A stretch of DNA of 64,000 nucleotides from Pseudomonadota bacterium (GCA_023422775.1 JAFAGM010000014.1:62001-126000), one strand, 5' to 3'; counted from the first letter of the stretch, positions 15,849 through 24,654 are shown. Notes: generated by a model from the letters alone, not told the origin. Translations and numbers: made by a program.

Positions 15849-18017
15849 TTAGTGTCCTGACCCCGGCTCAACCATACCGTCGAAGATCTCGGTGTTTGGC
15901 GGGCCTTCGACATGCAGGATGCCGACGAGCCCGCGCTCGGCCCGCGCCAGCGCGTGATCGACAAGAGTGTAGTTGCCGGGAACGTCGACCTTGAACTCGG
16001 TGATGACCGCGCCGCCGGCCGGTACGGTTGCGGTCTGGATACCGCGCAGCGGCTCGCTGGTCACGCCCCCGAGATTGTAGACCTTGTCGAATATCTCTCC
16101 AATGACATGGAACGACGAGGTAAAGTTTGGGCCACCGACACCGAAGTAGATCCGGACAGTCTCGCCCACCTTCGCCTGCATCGGATGGAATTTGGAGAGC
16201 GCGCCGACCGACCCGTTGAAGACGAAGTATTCCGGACGTTCGTTCAACAATTTTTCAACATTGAACTCCTGACTACCGTGTTGGCCGAACGCGCCATCGG
16301 TATAAATCTCTCCCTGCACCACATAGTACTCGCGATCGACCGGCGGCAGACCTCCTTCGGGCTCGACCAGAATGAGTCCATACATACCGTTGGCGATGTG
16401 ATGGGCGACCATCGGCGTGGCGCAGTGATACACGAACAGGCCTGGTGTCAGCGCTTTGAACTTGAAACTCTTCTCCTCGCCGGGATTGGTCTGGGTCGAC
16501 GCAGCGCCGCCCCCGGGACCGGTGGCGGCGTGAAAGTCGACCGAATGAAGCATCGAACTGCTTTCGGCGTTCTTGAGGTGCACGTCGACCGTGTCGCCCA
16601 CGCGGACGCGCAGCATCGGACCCGGCACCTTGCCGTTGAAGGTCCAGTAGCCAAACGTCGTGCCTTCCGCGAGGCGTGCTTCAAGCTCGACGGTGACGAG
16701 ATCGACCCGGACGGTCTGCGGCCCTCTGTTGCCAACCGAAGGCGGAACTTCGGTTGGTTTCTGCGAAATATCGGCTTCAACCACGGTCTGCGGCTGCGGC
16801 TGCGCAGTAACCAGGAATTTGCCTTCCATGCCTGCCAGGCGGTGCCCCGGCACGCTGCAGTAGTAGAGATAGTCGCCGGCCTTGGAGGCAGCGAACGCGA
16901 TGCTCGTGCTCGCGCCCTTTCCGACGATGTGCGAGGAGCTTCCTCCCGGCCCCTGCTCGGCAAAGACGATGTCGTGCTCGGCGCCTTCGCCGTTGATTAG
17001 GGTAATCTGAACGACCTGTCCTTCCGCAGCCGACAACAGAGGATTGACCTGACCGTCGATCGTGCCGCCGATACCGATGAATACCATGCGCCCCTCCGCG
17101 ATTCCGGAGCGAAGCGTATAGCGTAACCCCGGCATATAGCTTGCTCCCGGCGCCGCTGAAGCCGATGACGTAGATGGCACCGCAGGTGCAGCGACTGGCG
17201 CAACTGCTGTCGGTTCTTTCTGCGCGTCCATTGTCGCCGGCGCCGGGGCTGCCGCAACCGGTGCGCCGCCGGACTTGGAATCGGCCGCGAGGAAGGCGAT
17301 TACCGCGCTGCGTTCGCGCTCGGTCTTGAGTCCGGGGAACGGCATCTTGTTGCCCGGCACCACCTTCTGTGGATCGGTGAGATACGCGTCGAGCGTGGCG
17401 GCATCCCACGTCAAGTTGCTCGCCTTCATGGCCGACGAAAAGTTGTATCCGGGAGCGGCGGCGGCTTTCTTGCCAACTATTCCTGCGAGGGACGGTCCGA
17501 GTCCATTCTTTCCCGCATCGAGAGAGTGGCAGGCCTGGCACTTCCTGAACACCTGATGGCCTGCCGCAGCGTCGCCGGCCGGTGCGGTGCGTGAAGCCGG
17601 GGCCGCAACGGATTGTCCTGCTGTCGGTGACGGCGGCGCATGATTGTGCACCATGGGCGCGACTGCCTGAATCTTCGGGGGGGCGGGCGCAGCGGTGTTG
17701 CTTGTCTTGTTTGTGTCGGAGCTTTCCTTGCTTGCCGCCTTGGTTTTTTCTTCCATAAACGCCTTTGTCCGGGCAGGCGCGTCGGCGGTTTGCTTGCCGG
17801 CTGATGGAGATGTCATCGCCTTTGTTGCGCTGAGCGGAGGGGGCGATTTGGGAGCGTCATCCTGCTTGACGGATGCAACTTCGACGGGCTTGGACGGCTC
17901 GGGCTGCGGTTGGAACAATGCGGCGATGCCGATGCTTCCGGCGAGGAACGCCAAGCCAAGCACCAGAACCAGCCATTGTTGAAGCTTCTCCGCAAGCCAT
18001 CGACCCATGATTGCCAT
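15849..18017 (-). CDS. nirK: membrane-anchored cytochrome c-cupredoxin-NirK fusion nitrite reductase
   Basis: A 722-aa copper nitrite reductase (nitrite to NO) with extra electron-transfer modules. Order: membrane anchor (about 15-35), Pro/Ala/Lys-rich linker (36-145), class I cytochrome c with CQACH at 160-164 and axial Met225, linker, an added cupredoxin with type 1 copper ligands His348, Cys387, His392 and Met397, then AniA-type two-domain NirK. Catalytic-module residues are complete: type 1 ligands His491, Cys532, His540, Met545; type 2 ligands His496, His531 and His688; active-site Asp494 and His637. NirK with one extra domain is known (N-terminal cupredoxin in Hyphomicrobium, C-terminal cytochrome in Ralstonia); both together at the N-terminus with a membrane anchor is rarer. 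Start placed at the ATG giving MAIMGRW just before the anchor; an upstream frame extension of 39 residues looks non-coding. Confidence 0.93.
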   Translation of the reverse strand: MAIMGRWLAEKLQQWLVLVLGLAFLAGSIGIAALFQPQPEPSKPVEVASVKQDDAPKSPPPLSATKAMTSPSAGKQTADAPARTKAFMEEKTKAASKESSDTNKTSNTAAPAPPKIQAVAPMVHNHAPPSPTAGQSVAAPASRTAPAGDAAAGHQVFRKCQACHSLDAGKNGLGPSLAGIVGKKAAAAPGYNFSSAMKASNLTWDAATLDAYLTDPQKVVPGNKMPFPGLKTERERSAVIAFLAADSKSGGAPVAAAPAPATMDAQKEPTAVAPVAAPAVPSTSSASAAPGASYMPGLRYTLRSGIAEGRMVFIGIGGTIDGQVNPLLSAAEGQVVQITLINGEGAEHDIVFAEQGPGGSSSHIVGKGASTSIAFAASKAGDYLYYCSVPGHRLAGMEGKFLVTAQPQPQTVVEADISQKPTEVPPSVGNRGPQTVRVDLVTVELEARLAEGTTFGYWTFNGKVPGPMLRVRVGDTVDVHLKNAESSSMLHSVDFHAATGPGGGAASTQTNPGEEKSFKFKALTPGLFVYHCATPMVAHHIANGMYGLILVEPEGGLPPVDREYYVVQGEIYTDGAFGQHGSQEFNVEKLLNERPEYFVFNGSVGALSKFHPMQAKVGETVRIYFGVGGPNFTSSFHVIGEIFDKVYNLGGVTSEPLRGIQTATVPAGGAVITEFKVDVPGNYTLVDHALARAERGLVGILHVEGPPNTEIFDGMVEPGSGH

Positions 18018-18403
18018 TCCCGGTTTGATGCGTTGAGTCCAAATCAGACTAGGGCAGAATGACGCCTGTATCGAGGCATTTTGAGTACCCTTTGCATCTG
18101 GAGAGGCGCCACAACTGTTCCACGCCAAAGACATCTCGAAGAGCCAAGCCCGAATCTATCATGGCGACCCTGGAAGCGACGACGCGAACCCGAAAGCGCT
18201 CCAACAGTAGCCGCGCTTGCCCGCCAGCGCTGTTCCAGGGTCTCGTCACAGGACAGGTTTTTACTGACTTGATAGTCAGATTTCGGTATTTTCGACGTGC
18301 GGAGTTCCACTCTACATCGTAAGCTTTGCCTGCCTGCCAGCCATCACCATTTCAAGTGGACGCAATGCTTGGCCGCTCGATTGCGGCCAGCAGGGAGCAG
18401 AAC
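18018..18403. other. divergent intergenic region between nirK and sdhB
   Basis: This 386-base region must hold promoters for both the leftward nirK fusion and the rightward sdhBCD genes. I looked for TTG-N8-CAA sites and found none with both half-sites intact; the nearest are ACTTGATAGTCAG near 18267 and CTG-N8-CAA near 18115. No convincing gene is present, although several short open frames cross it. Confidence 0.6.
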
Positions 18404-19243
18404 ATGATCATCAAAAGCTCGGATCAATTGTCTCGCTTCAGCTGGCTCAAGCGCTTTCCCATTCCGCGCAACTTCAACGTCACGCCGGAATCGCGCATCG
18501 AGCCAGGGCGCACATGGCCTGCTCCCGCTGGTGCATCGCGAACGAAGGTCTTCGACATCTATCGCTACGATTCCGTTTCCGGCGGCAATCCTCGTCTCGA
18601 CAGGTTTCATGTCGACCTCGACGATTGCGGTCCGATGGTTCTCGATGCGCTGATCTGGATCAAGAACAAGGTGGATTCGACGCTCGCATTTCGCCGATCG
18701 TGCCGCGAAGGCGTCTGTGGCTCCTGCTCCATGACGATGGACGGCACCAATTGGCTGGCTTGCACGCGTTTTATTTCCGACATGGCGACACCGGCGACGA
18801 TCTACCCACTCGCGAATATGAGGATCATCAAGGACCTCGTGCCGGACCAGACCCACGTCTTCGCGCAGTATGTGGCGATCAAGCCGTGGCTTCGCTCACA
18901 TTCGCCGGAACCCGAGAAGGAGCGGCTTCAATCTGTCGGGGAGCGCGGCCGGATCGACGGATATTATGAATGTATTCTTTGCTTCTGCTGCACCTCCGGT
19001 TGCCCAAGTCACTGGTGGAATGGAGATCGTTTTCTCGGGCCAGCGGTACTTCTTCAGGCGTGGCGCTGGCTGACCGATAGCCGCGACGACGCGAAACAAG
19101 AGCGGCTCGACGATCTTGAGGACCCGTTTCGGCTATACCGATGTCACACTATCCTTAATTGCACCCGGACCTGCCCGAAGGGACTGAATCCCGGCAAGGC
19201 GATCGCCGAAATCAAAAAGATGATCGTCGAACGCGAAGGCTGA
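18404..19243 (+). CDS. sdhB: succinate dehydrogenase iron-sulfur subunit
   Basis: A 279-aa iron-sulfur subunit of the SdhB/FrdB family that carries electrons from the flavoprotein to quinone. The [2Fe-2S] cysteines are Cys100, 105, 108 and 120 (SCREGVCGSC...LAC). The [4Fe-4S] and [3Fe-4S] ligands are in CILCFCCTSGCP (190, 193, 196, 200) and CHTILNCTRTCPKG (247, 253, 257). All clusters appear intact. The ATG at 18404 has GGGAG eight bases upstream and is preferred to an earlier start. Followed two bases later by sdhC. No sdhA lies beside it, unlike the usual sdhCDAB order. Confidence 0.93.
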   Translation: MIIKSSDQLSRFSWLKRFPIPRNFNVTPESRIEPGRTWPAPAGASRTKVFDIYRYDSVSGGNPRLDRFHVDLDDCGPMVLDALIWIKNKVDSTLAFRRSCREGVCGSCSMTMDGTNWLACTRFISDMATPATIYPLANMRIIKDLVPDQTHVFAQYVAIKPWLRSHSPEPEKERLQSVGERGRIDGYYECILCFCCTSGCPSHWWNGDRFLGPAVLLQAWRWLTDSRDDAKQERLDDLEDPFRLYRCHTILNCTRTCPKGLNPGKAIAEIKKMIVEREG

Positions 19244-19245
19244 CC

Positions 19246-19671
19246 ATGCATATCAAGTCGATCGCTCCAGCAACGAAGGCGCCGCGGCCACGTCCGCTAT
19301 CGCCCAATATCCAGATCTACCGGCCGCAGCTCACCTCGGTCCTGTCGATTGCCAATCGCATCACCGGCATCCTCCTCAGCGTCGGCGCTGTTGGCCTGGT
19401 GATTTGGTTGAGCGCTGCTGCCGCCGGGCCTGGACCCTACGCTATCATCCAACAAGCGATCGGGTCATGGATCGGCCGCCTCGTGTTGTTGGGCTTCACC
19501 TTCGCCTTCTTCCTGCATCTGTGCGGCGGCGTTCGCCATCTTATCTGGGATACGGTCCACGGCTTCGAACTACGGTCGATCTATATTTCGGGATGGTCCG
19601 TGGTGGCGGCAGTCGTGCTGCTCACCGTCGCGGCTTGGGCGGCCGGTCTCTGCGTCGGCGGTTGGCTCTGA
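19246..19671 (+). CDS. sdhC: succinate dehydrogenase cytochrome b556 subunit
   Basis: A 141-aa membrane subunit with three predicted helices (about residues 40-62, 80-100 and 115-138). The signature RPLSPNIQIYRPQLTSVLSI at 16-35 and the HLCGGVRHLIWD motif near 87-98, which contains the heme-ligand histidine, are typical of SdhC. It provides quinone and heme b binding with SdhD. The gene starts two bases after sdhB and its stop overlaps the sdhD start (TGATG). Confidence 0.93.
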   Translation: MHIKSIAPATKAPRPRPLSPNIQIYRPQLTSVLSIANRITGILLSVGAVGLVIWLSAAAAGPGPYAIIQQAIGSWIGRLVLLGFTFAFFLHLCGGVRHLIWDTVHGFELRSIYISGWSVVAAVVLLTVAAWAAGLCVGGWL

Positions 19672-20060
19672 TGAACCGCGCCTTCTTCCGTTCTCCGCTA
19701 GGACGCGCCATTGGGCTGGGCTCGGCGAAAAGCGGCTCGCAGCACTGGCTGGTGCAACGGGTAACGGCGGTCGCGCTGGTGCCGCTAACGCTATGGTTCG
19801 TCGCGTCGATCATTGCCCATGCTGGCAGCGACTATCCGGTTTTCATCGCCTGGCTGAGGACGCCGTTCGCCGCGGGCGGCATGATCTTGTTGCTGATCGC
19901 TCTCTTTCACCACGCGGCACTGGGGCTTCAGGTGGTGATCGAGGATTACGTTCACTCGTGCGTCAGATTTGCGGCGGTGATCGCGATTCAACTTTGCTGC
20001 TACGGTCTTGCCGTCACTGGAATCGTCGCCACCCTGCGCATCGCGTTTAGCGGCAAGTAG
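19671..20060 (+). CDS. sdhD: succinate dehydrogenase hydrophobic anchor subunit
   Basis: A 129-aa partner of SdhC. Features are the N-terminal GSAKSGSQHWLVQRVTAVAL segment, three hydrophobic helices, and HHAALGLQVVIEDYVH around residues 80-95, with the histidine and Asp-Tyr of the heme/quinone region. It is translationally coupled to sdhC by the overlapping start and ends this three-gene unit. Downstream there is only gene debris, so the expected sdhA is not present on this side either. Confidence 0.92.
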   Translation: MNRAFFRSPLGRAIGLGSAKSGSQHWLVQRVTAVALVPLTLWFVASIIAHAGSDYPVFIAWLRTPFAAGGMILLLIALFHHAALGLQVVIEDYVHSCVRFAAVIAIQLCCYGLAVTGIVATLRIAFSGK

Positions 20061-20137
20061 AAGCGGCAGAGGTTAGTTGAGCCGTTTGCGGTAGGAATTC
20101 ACGACTCTCTTCGCAACCTTCAAGCCCATTCCGCTAT

Positions 20138-20497
20138 TTGCCGTCATGGCGGACAAGGGATTTGCACACTCCGCAGCCGCTCGACGGCAACGAGTGGGAG
20201 GTCCTGTTCACGCCGGTCGAAACGAAACCAAAGCAGACCGTTGCGGCGGTTGATTGGGCCTTCGATGATTGGCCCGCGCTCGCGGTTCAGCTTCACAACC
20301 GCGACCTCGACCCGCCGGAACCCGGTCCGGATCTTGGCCGCGGTCGACAAGCTCGGTCCCGGCAAGACCTTGTCCGCACTGCTGCTGCGCGAGCCCGTAT
20401 TCCTGTTCCATCACCTCGAGAAGCGCGGCTTTCGTGGCTCGGCGGCCTCATACCGGGCGGGACGAACTACGAACTCACGGTGAGGGCACGGACATGA
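20138..20497 (+). pseudogene. frameshifted DUF2249-domain protein
   Basis: Pieces of a DUF2249 domain can be read in order across two frame changes: VQLHNRDLDPPEP (about 20283-20323), VRILAAVDKLGPGKTLSALL then REPVFLFHHLEKRGFRG (20327-20440) in a second frame, and WLGGLIPGGTNYELTVRA (to 20497) back in the first. DUF2249 proteins commonly accompany nitrite and NO reductase genes. Since each segment retains good family character, inactivation is probably recent. Alternative reading: two nearby sequencing errors, which would restore a complete gene. Confidence 0.65.
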
Positions 20498-20538
20498 ATG
20501 AGGATTTGGCTGCCAGGATCAGGGAAGCTCTTCGGTAA
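20494..20538 (+). pseudogene. N-terminal stub of a DUF59-type protein
   Basis: MNEDLAARIREALR followed by a stop matches the usual beginning of DUF59 (MetS/PaaD-like) iron-sulfur assembly proteins, which then continue with a DPE motif. Here only 14 residues remain before TAA and a run of A. It overlaps the end of the DUF2249 frame by four bases, the way the two genes are coupled in denitrification clusters. The match is short, so this is tentative. Confidence 0.4.
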
Positions 20539-20653
20539 AAAAAAAAGTCTTACAATCTTTGATTGCGCGCAGCGCCGTTGTTACAAGCCGCAGTGCATAT
20601 GATAAAGTCACCCGGGGGGCGGAAGGTCGGGCCGTAAAAATAGGTACATCCTG

Positions 20654-21250
20654 ATGACGGACGACGAGGTCCAATCCGCGAACGCAAGCCACCAGGCAAG
20701 CGCTATAGATACGATTGTGCTCGGATTTGCGGCTGACCCGATGACGCGGTGGGTTTGGCCCGACTCATCCGAATACCTCAGAATGATGCCTCGATTCGTC
20801 AAAGCCTTCGGCGGCCCGGCCTTCGAACATGGCACGGCCTACATCACTGAAGGGGTTCGCGCCGCCGCCCTGTGGCTACCGCCCGGCGTAGAGCCCGATC
20901 ATGCGGCGATGGGCGCGCTCATGGAGGAATCCCTCCGTCCCGACATCGCCGAGGACCTTGGTGCTATCGTGAAGAGCATGGCCGAACATCATCCCGGCGA
21001 GCCGCATTGGTATCTGCCGCTGATTGCCGCCGACCCGAAATGGGTCGGGCAAGGTCTAGGCGCACTGCTGATGAAACACTCACTCCGACGATGCGACGAG
21101 GAGGGCATCCCGGCCTACCTTGAAAGCTCGAATCCGCGTAACATTTCTCTTTACGAGCGCCTCGGCTTCAGCATTGTCGGTAAGATGCAGCGCGGCTCCT
21201 CTCCGGTGTTGACGCCAATGCTGCGACCCCCGACCTCTCAACCAGATTAG
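20654..21250 (+). CDS. GNAT-family N-acetyltransferase
   Basis: A 198-aa acetyl-CoA-dependent transferase. The acetyl-CoA loop lies in VGQGLGALLMKHSLRRCDEE (about residues 136-155), preceded by HWYLPLIAADP and followed by AYLESSNPRNISLYERLGF, the typical C-terminal GNAT strand and helix. The N-terminal half (AIDTIVLGFAADPMTRWVWP) resembles the group of GNATs acting on small molecules. Substrate unknown. It stands alone between denitrification debris and the exbBD-tonB genes. Confidence 0.85.
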   Translation: MTDDEVQSANASHQASAIDTIVLGFAADPMTRWVWPDSSEYLRMMPRFVKAFGGPAFEHGTAYITEGVRAAALWLPPGVEPDHAAMGALMEESLRPDIAEDLGAIVKSMAEHHPGEPHWYLPLIAADPKWVGQGLGALLMKHSLRRCDEEGIPAYLESSNPRNISLYERLGFSIVGKMQRGSSPVLTPMLRPPTSQPD

Positions 21251-21440
21251 GGATGGCGGCCGGCCGTTTTGCCAAGTTTCGAGCCATTCAAATTGCCGAA
21301 CACGCGCAATGGCTTGATGGCGGCTAAATGCGAGCGTATCGGTTCCTGGCGTAGGCCGACTGCGCAGAGTTCACTGCTCCGAGCGCATTGTGGCCTCCGC
21401 GAACATGCGCCATGCGCGAACGGGAAAGAGGACGCGAGCC

Positions 21441-21746
21441 ATGCAGCCAGATCCTGACAGCGAATCTGCCGGCGCGGAGATGCATCGCTCCATCATGATG
21501 GCGTTCTGCGATGTGCTTCGTGCCACCCAGCTCCCGCCCATGACGGTGATGAGTCTCGCCGCGTCCGCGCTCGGAGCCGTCTACAGGGAAGTCGCCGACC
21601 AGCATCGCTCCGATGACGGTTGTCCCTGCGGTTGGGAGCCAAATCTGCGTGCGGATGTCGAAGCCCTGCAGGCAGCGCTGGCAGCGACAACTCAATCTGC
21701 ACCGTCTGTTGACTTGCGCGTCATGCTGGCTGTCGGCCGTGCATGA
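21441..21746 (+). CDS. conserved small protein of unknown function
   Basis: A 101-aa protein I do not recognise. It has an alpha-helical core (MHRSIMMAFCDVLRATQLPPMTVMSLAASALGAVY, residues about 14-48, quoted in part as LPPMTVMSLAASALGAVY) and the short cysteine pair CPCGWEPN near residue 61, which might bind metal. The ATG at 21441 with GAGGACG upstream is preferred to a start 17 codons earlier. Base composition is coding-like. Near the denitrification genes, but any link is a guess. Confidence 0.55.
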   Translation: MQPDPDSESAGAEMHRSIMMAFCDVLRATQLPPMTVMSLAASALGAVYREVADQHRSDDGCPCGWEPNLRADVEALQAALAATTQSAPSVDLRVMLAVGRA

Positions 21747-22180
21747 GCCGTGACGCACGATCCGGTCGACCTCTCGCATAGCGGCCGGGCGCCGTAGATT
21801 CCGCTGCGCCCTTCGGAAATCGTTGTTCACGATCGGCGATCGCCAAGCGAAGCATCAACGCATTCCTGAAGCCGGATCGCAATCTCATGCGATCATTGGC
21901 TCCGCCGATTTTGAGCGCTTCTAATTTCGTCTGCTGCAGCAGCATAAGTGCTGTCACGGCGCGTAGAACAGGCGCAAGTGCCCAGTACCCATATGGCCGC
22001 CACGGAGAAATAGTGCGGTTTACGGTGGGAAAAACATCGTCGTCAAACGTCTTAACTTTCGGAGGTGCCGGCAGTGCCGCGGCCGGTTTTGACGGGAACG
22101 TTCGTGCGACAGCAGACCGTGCATGGCGGGGGACCTGTCTCATGACGTGAGCCGGCGCACGACGATGAAGGATTGAAGCG
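21747..22180. other. 434-base region upstream of exbB without recognised gene
   Basis: No protein of known type is seen on either strand; long open frames here look like composition artefacts. The stretch should contain the promoter of exbB-exbD-tonB. I found no convincing Irr (TTTAGAA-type) or Fur-type palindrome by eye. Confidence 0.5.
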
Positions 22181-23269
22181 ATGATTTGTGTGGTGACGAA
22201 GCTGGCCGGAGCCCTGAAGGCAGGACGCCGGGTTGCGTGGATGACCTTGACGGTGCTTGTCGTGTCGGCCGGCGTCTCTGGTCCAACGGCGGCCCAGCAG
22301 GTTGAGCCGTCGGTTCAGGCTCAACCGACGTCACCGTCGCCGCCGTCTGCTGCATCTTCCACGCCCGACGCGGCGCCTCCGGCAACACCGTCATCATCTG
22401 CGACATCCGCCGGCGCTGCCGCTGCGGAATCCGCGGCGCCGATGCCGCCGGCAGTGGCCGAACCCTCGGCCGTTGCGCCGGCATCTTCGAATGCACCAGC
22501 CGCCGTCCAGTCGGCCGGCCCCGCGACGATTCCGCACGATCTGTCGCCGTGGAGCATGTTCATGCAGGCGGACATGGTCGTGAAGACGGTGATGGTTGGC
22601 CTTGCCTTCGCGTCGCTATTGACCTGGACGGTGTGGCTGGCCAAGGGCGTCGAACTCACAGGCGCCAAACGCAACGCGCGTAGCGCCACGTGCAAGCTGC
22701 GTGACGCCGACAGCCTTGTGGAGGCCTCACGGCAGATCGATGCCGGATGGACGAAGAATGGCCGCGTCGCCGATCTCGTCAACGCGGCGACCCAGGAATT
22801 GAAGCGCTCGACCGACCTGTCCGCCGAAGGGATCAAGGAGCGCCTCGCGATCGCGCTGTCCCGCGTGGAAGCGAAAGCGAGCCGCGATATGGCGCGGGGC
22901 ACCGGGCTTCTCGCGACCATCGGCGCGACGGCACCGTTCGTCGGCCTGTTCGGCACGGTGTGGGGAATCATGAATTCGTTCATCGGCATCTCGCAATCGA
23001 AGACGACGAACCTCGCCGTCGTTGCGCCCGGCATCGCGGAGGCATTGCTTGCGACCGCGATCGGTCTTGTCGCGGCGATTCCAGCGGTAATCATCTACAA
23101 CATATTTGCGCGCGCGATCGCCGGCTACCGCGCATTGCTGTCGGACGCCTCGGGCGAAGTCCTGCAGCATATGTCGCGCGATCTGGAACGGCAGGAGAAA
23201 GGTATTGCGCCCGCAAGAATCATTCGTGCCGTTTCGAACATGGGCCCTGTCGCATCGGCGGCGGAGTGA
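22181..23269 (+). CDS. exbB: TonB-system proton channel ExbB
   Basis: A 362-aa ExbB that with ExbD uses proton motive force to power TonB. A signal-like hydrophobic segment (about 20-45) leads to a long Pro/Ala/Ser-rich periplasmic region (about 48-120), the extended form seen in Bradyrhizobium. Three membrane helices follow (about 133-155, 245-268, 283-308). The MotA/TolQ/ExbB signature is clear in LLATIGATAPFVGLFGTVWG and LLATAIGLVAAIPAV. First gene of an exbB-exbD-tonB operon that directly precedes the heme-uptake regulators. Confidence 0.95.
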   Translation: MICVVTKLAGALKAGRRVAWMTLTVLVVSAGVSGPTAAQQVEPSVQAQPTSPSPPSAASSTPDAAPPATPSSSATSAGAAAAESAAPMPPAVAEPSAVAPASSNAPAAVQSAGPATIPHDLSPWSMFMQADMVVKTVMVGLAFASLLTWTVWLAKGVELTGAKRNARSATCKLRDADSLVEASRQIDAGWTKNGRVADLVNAATQELKRSTDLSAEGIKERLAIALSRVEAKASRDMARGTGLLATIGATAPFVGLFGTVWGIMNSFIGISQSKTTNLAVVAPGIAEALLATAIGLVAAIPAVIIYNIFARAIAGYRALLSDASGEVLQHMSRDLERQEKGIAPARIIRAVSNMGPVASAAE

Positions 23270-23275
23270 GCGATC

Positions 23276-23773
23276 ATGGCAGTTTCGCTCAGGGATCCGC
23301 AGGACGGCGACCTCGCAGAACTCTCCGAGATCAACGTGACGCCCTTTATCGACGTCATGCTCGTCCTTCTCATCATCTTCATGGTGGCGGCTCCCTTGTC
23401 GACCGTGGATATCGCGGTGGATTTGCCGGTCTCCAGCGCGCCGCCGCAGGCGCGGCCGGAGAAGCCGATCTTTCTCAGCGTCAAGCCCGACCTCACTCTG
23501 GCGCTCGGCAACGACGATGTGCCGCGTGGAGCATTGCAGGCCACGCTCGACAGGCAGAGCAACAGCGATCGCCAGCAGCGGATATTTCTGCGCGCGGACG
23601 GCGTGGTCGCCTATCGAGATCTGATGGGCGTGATGAATCTGCTGCGCAGTGCAGGCTATCTCAAGGTCGCGCTGGTCGGGCTGGAGGATACCGGGCAGGG
23701 TAGCGCAATCGGCGGACAGTTACCCGGCGCTTCACCCGCGGCGCAACAGGCCGGGCCGGTGACGCAGCCATGA
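23276..23773 (+). CDS. exbD: TonB-system component ExbD
   Basis: A 165-aa single-pass membrane protein. The N-terminus has EINVTPFIDVMLVLLIIFMV (about 19-38), with the essential Asp28 in the membrane helix, then a periplasmic domain (KPIFLSVKPDLTLALGNDDV, RIFLRADGVVAYRDLM). The end overlaps the tonB start (ATGA), indicating coupling. Confidence 0.95.
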   Translation: MAVSLRDPQDGDLAELSEINVTPFIDVMLVLLIIFMVAAPLSTVDIAVDLPVSSAPPQARPEKPIFLSVKPDLTLALGNDDVPRGALQATLDRQSNSDRQQRIFLRADGVVAYRDLMGVMNLLRSAGYLKVALVGLEDTGQGSAIGGQLPGASPAAQQAGPVTQP

Positions 23774-24654
23774 GATTCGGCTGGCGTGATCCCGACGCGC
23801 GGGCGGACAGCGTCGCGCTGCGCTCCGTGCTGCGATGGACGCTGGCGGGTGCTGCAGTCGCAGGGCTGCATGCGGGCGGGATATGGCTGGTGCTCAACCG
23901 GGAAGAAGCCTCCGCTGCGGGAGAGCCGCCGGCCGCCGTAATGATGGAGTTGGCGCCACTGGCGGTCGCGCCTGATGCGCCCCCGGAGCAACTGCCCCCC
24001 GATGAGCGTATGACCGAGGCGCAGCCTTCACCCATGCAGGAAAAGAACGACGAGCCTGTTGAATTGCCGGAAGAGGAGCCCGAGCCTGTTATCATGGAGG
24101 CTAAGAAGCCTGTTGAGGACGTCTTGCTGCCGCCGGTGCCGCTGGAGGTCGAGACACCGAAGCTTCCCGAAGTGAAGGATGCGGAAGCCACCTTGACGCC
24201 GCCACCGCCGCAGCCGAAAGCTGCCAGAAAGCCGCCGCCAAAAAAGATGGCAAAGATGGCGGACCGCAAGCAGCCGAACGACCGCAGGATTGATCGCACC
24301 ACGGCGCCGCTGGCGACGTCAAATCCGCGCGCGGATCGGGCGGCCGCACCGTCGTCGAGTTCGGCCTTCAATCCGTCGACATCCCCAGCCACATGGAAGA
24401 GCAGCGTCAACGCTCACCTCATTCGGCATAAGGGCGGAAACCCGAACGGGGCAACGGGAACGGCCGTGGTGGCTTTCACCATCAATCGTTCGGGCAGCGT
24501 CGTGAGTTCGCGTCTCGTCCGAAGCTCCGGAGATCCGGTGCTGGACGCGAGGGCTGTCTCGACGCCCCGCAACGCCAGTCCGGTGCCGGCGCCCCCGCCG
24601 GATGTCGCAGGCAGCACCATCGAACTCGCGCTTCCCATTCGATACGGCAGCTAG
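23770..24654 (+). CDS. tonB: TonB energy-transducing protein
   Basis: A 294-aa TonB. One membrane helix lies near residues 25-43, followed by a Pro/Glu/Lys-rich periplasm-spanning stretch (60-165, with PEPVIMEAKKPVED and PPPPQPKAARKPPPKKM). The C-terminal TonB domain (about 210-294) includes WKSSVNAHLIRHKGGNP and GTAVVAFTINRSGSVVSS. It transmits ExbBD energy to outer-membrane receptors, presumably including the heme receptor encoded 2 kb downstream. Confidence 0.94.
   Translation: MRFGWRDPDARADSVALRSVLRWTLAGAAVAGLHAGGIWLVLNREEASAAGEPPAAVMMELAPLAVAPDAPPEQLPPDERMTEAQPSPMQEKNDEPVELPEEEPEPVIMEAKKPVEDVLLPPVPLEVETPKLPEVKDAEATLTPPPPQPKAARKPPPKKMAKMADRKQPNDRRIDRTTAPLATSNPRADRAAAPSSSSAFNPSTSPATWKSSVNAHLIRHKGGNPNGATGTAVVAFTINRSGSVVSSRLVRSSGDPVLDARAVSTPRNASPVPAPPPDVAGSTIELALPIRYGS

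Noticed and set aside
18260..18280. ACTTGATAGTCAG considered as an FNR box for nirK or sdhB
   Set aside because: Only one half-site is good and the second (ATT) does not match CAA at the required spacing.
20539..20550. Run of A after the DUF59 stub considered as a terminator or slippage site
   Set aside because: No hairpin precedes it on either strand in the right orientation; it may be a remnant of decay only.
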